DNA of 6,280 nt from NCBI GenBank assembly GCA_964396115.1, contig CAYNDL010000049.1:1-6280 (forward strand), in the 5' to 3' direction. The number at the start of each line of letters is the position of its first letter. Position 1 is the stretch's first letter. A program made the position numbers and the translations under genes. This document shows, one piece after another, positions 5,998 through 6,280 of the stretch. The notes under the pieces are model-generated. The model was not told the DNA's origin. It ran no database searches and saw only the letters and a list, made by a program, of their open reading frames with translations. This DNA comes from CAYNDL01 sp964396115 (GTDB lineage: Bacteria > Patescibacteriota > Andersenbacteria > UBA10190 > CAIZMI01).

Positions 5998-6280
5998 GCG
6001 TAATACTTCAGTTGCGTCCTCTGTTTTGAACCTACGGTAACAATTCCGGCAATATTAATATCTTCCGTTTTTAGCATCTTTATAGTTGATGCTAGTTCGT
6101 TTTTGCGAGTTCTCCGGAGCCTGACAACCAGGATAACGTTCTCAATCTGTTTCAGTGCAGCAATTACGCTTGGCAACGAAAGAATGGGTGGTGTATCAAA
6201 TACGACCCACTCGTTTTCCTTGTTGTGTCCCTTGATGATGTCTTTTATACGTGGTGATGCAAAAATCCTTGCACATTCCC
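5982..6280 (-). CDS. CpsD/Wzc-type tyrosine autokinase, C-terminal part (5' end outside window)
   Basis: The frame is open on the minus strand from the window edge to the TAG at 5984-5982, giving 98 full codons, so the gene begins beyond 6280. The stretch EWVVFDTPPILSLPSVIAAL is the Walker B region (VVFDTPP) of bacterial tyrosine kinases, which act with Wzz-like co-polymerases to set chain length and control export of polysaccharide. Next come VILVVRLRRTRKNEL and INIAGIVTVGS, which fit the family's 'd.vilVvr...T......' and 'i.GiV.N' patterns. The Asp usually found a few residues after DTPP (as in the PDA of many members) is Ser here, and the end carries only a YY pair instead of a long tyrosine cluster. 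A ParA/MinD-like ATPase is less likely because of DTPP. A TTG at 6176 is internal and not a start. Walker A lies outside. Confidence 0.82.
   Translation of the reverse strand, partial: ECARIFASPRIKDIIKGHNKENEWVVFDTPPILSLPSVIAALKQIENVILVVRLRRTRKNELASTIKMLKTEDINIAGIVTVGSKQRTQLKYYAQDAQ

Noticed and set aside
5982..6176. A short complete 64-residue gene starting with TTG at 6176
   Set aside because: The frame stays open to the window edge, and the upstream residues include the Walker B DTPP motif, so TTG is an internal leucine codon of a longer kinase gene.

Overview
The window holds seven protein-coding genes, two of them cut by the window edges. Base composition is moderate to AT-rich and the genetic code looks standard, since TGA ends three well-formed proteins. 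I infer a member of the Candidate Phyla Radiation (Patescibacteria) or a similar uncultivated bacterium, with moderate confidence. The reasons are a TRM11/TrmG10-like methyltransferase of a type I associate with archaea and Patescibacteria, a small membrane-anchored protein with an Ada-metal-binding-like tail of a kind I associate with Patescibacteria, a lone Xer recombinase, weak Shine-Dalgarno signals, and tightly packed genes that change strand almost every time. No RNA gene, CRISPR array or insertion sequence was seen.

Left part (1-2342): the C-terminal half of a radical SAM/SPASM protein (+) meets, tail to tail, a THUMP/RNA-methylase-like methyltransferase (-). The methyltransferase diverges from a small membrane-anchored protein (+) across a gap of only 26 bp. 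Middle (2344-3571): a tyrosine recombinase of the XerC/XerD type (-) has its stop one base from the stop of the small protein. It is preceded by a good sigma70-like promoter that overlaps a 28-bp element resembling a dif site. A 253-bp AT-rich gap with short repeats follows.

Right part (3572-6280) is surface-polysaccharide machinery: a family 9 glycosyltransferase (-), a divergent multi-pass Wzy-like polymerase (+), and the C-terminal end of a CpsD/Wzc-like tyrosine autokinase (-) whose tail overlaps the polymerase tail by 16 bp. Together these suggest a Wzy-dependent glycan pathway: sugars are added to a lipid-linked unit (GT9), units are polymerised at the outer membrane face (Wzy), and chain length or export is controlled by a co-polymerase kinase. 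The radical SAM protein may belong to the same cell-surface programme, but nothing in the window proves this.

The strand order is +,-,+,-,-,+,-, so most genes must carry their own promoter. I do not see a clear undescribed multi-gene system. The observations most worth checking are the dif-like element beside the recombinase, the altered catalytic motif of the methyltransferase, and the palindrome directly in front of the polymerase start.
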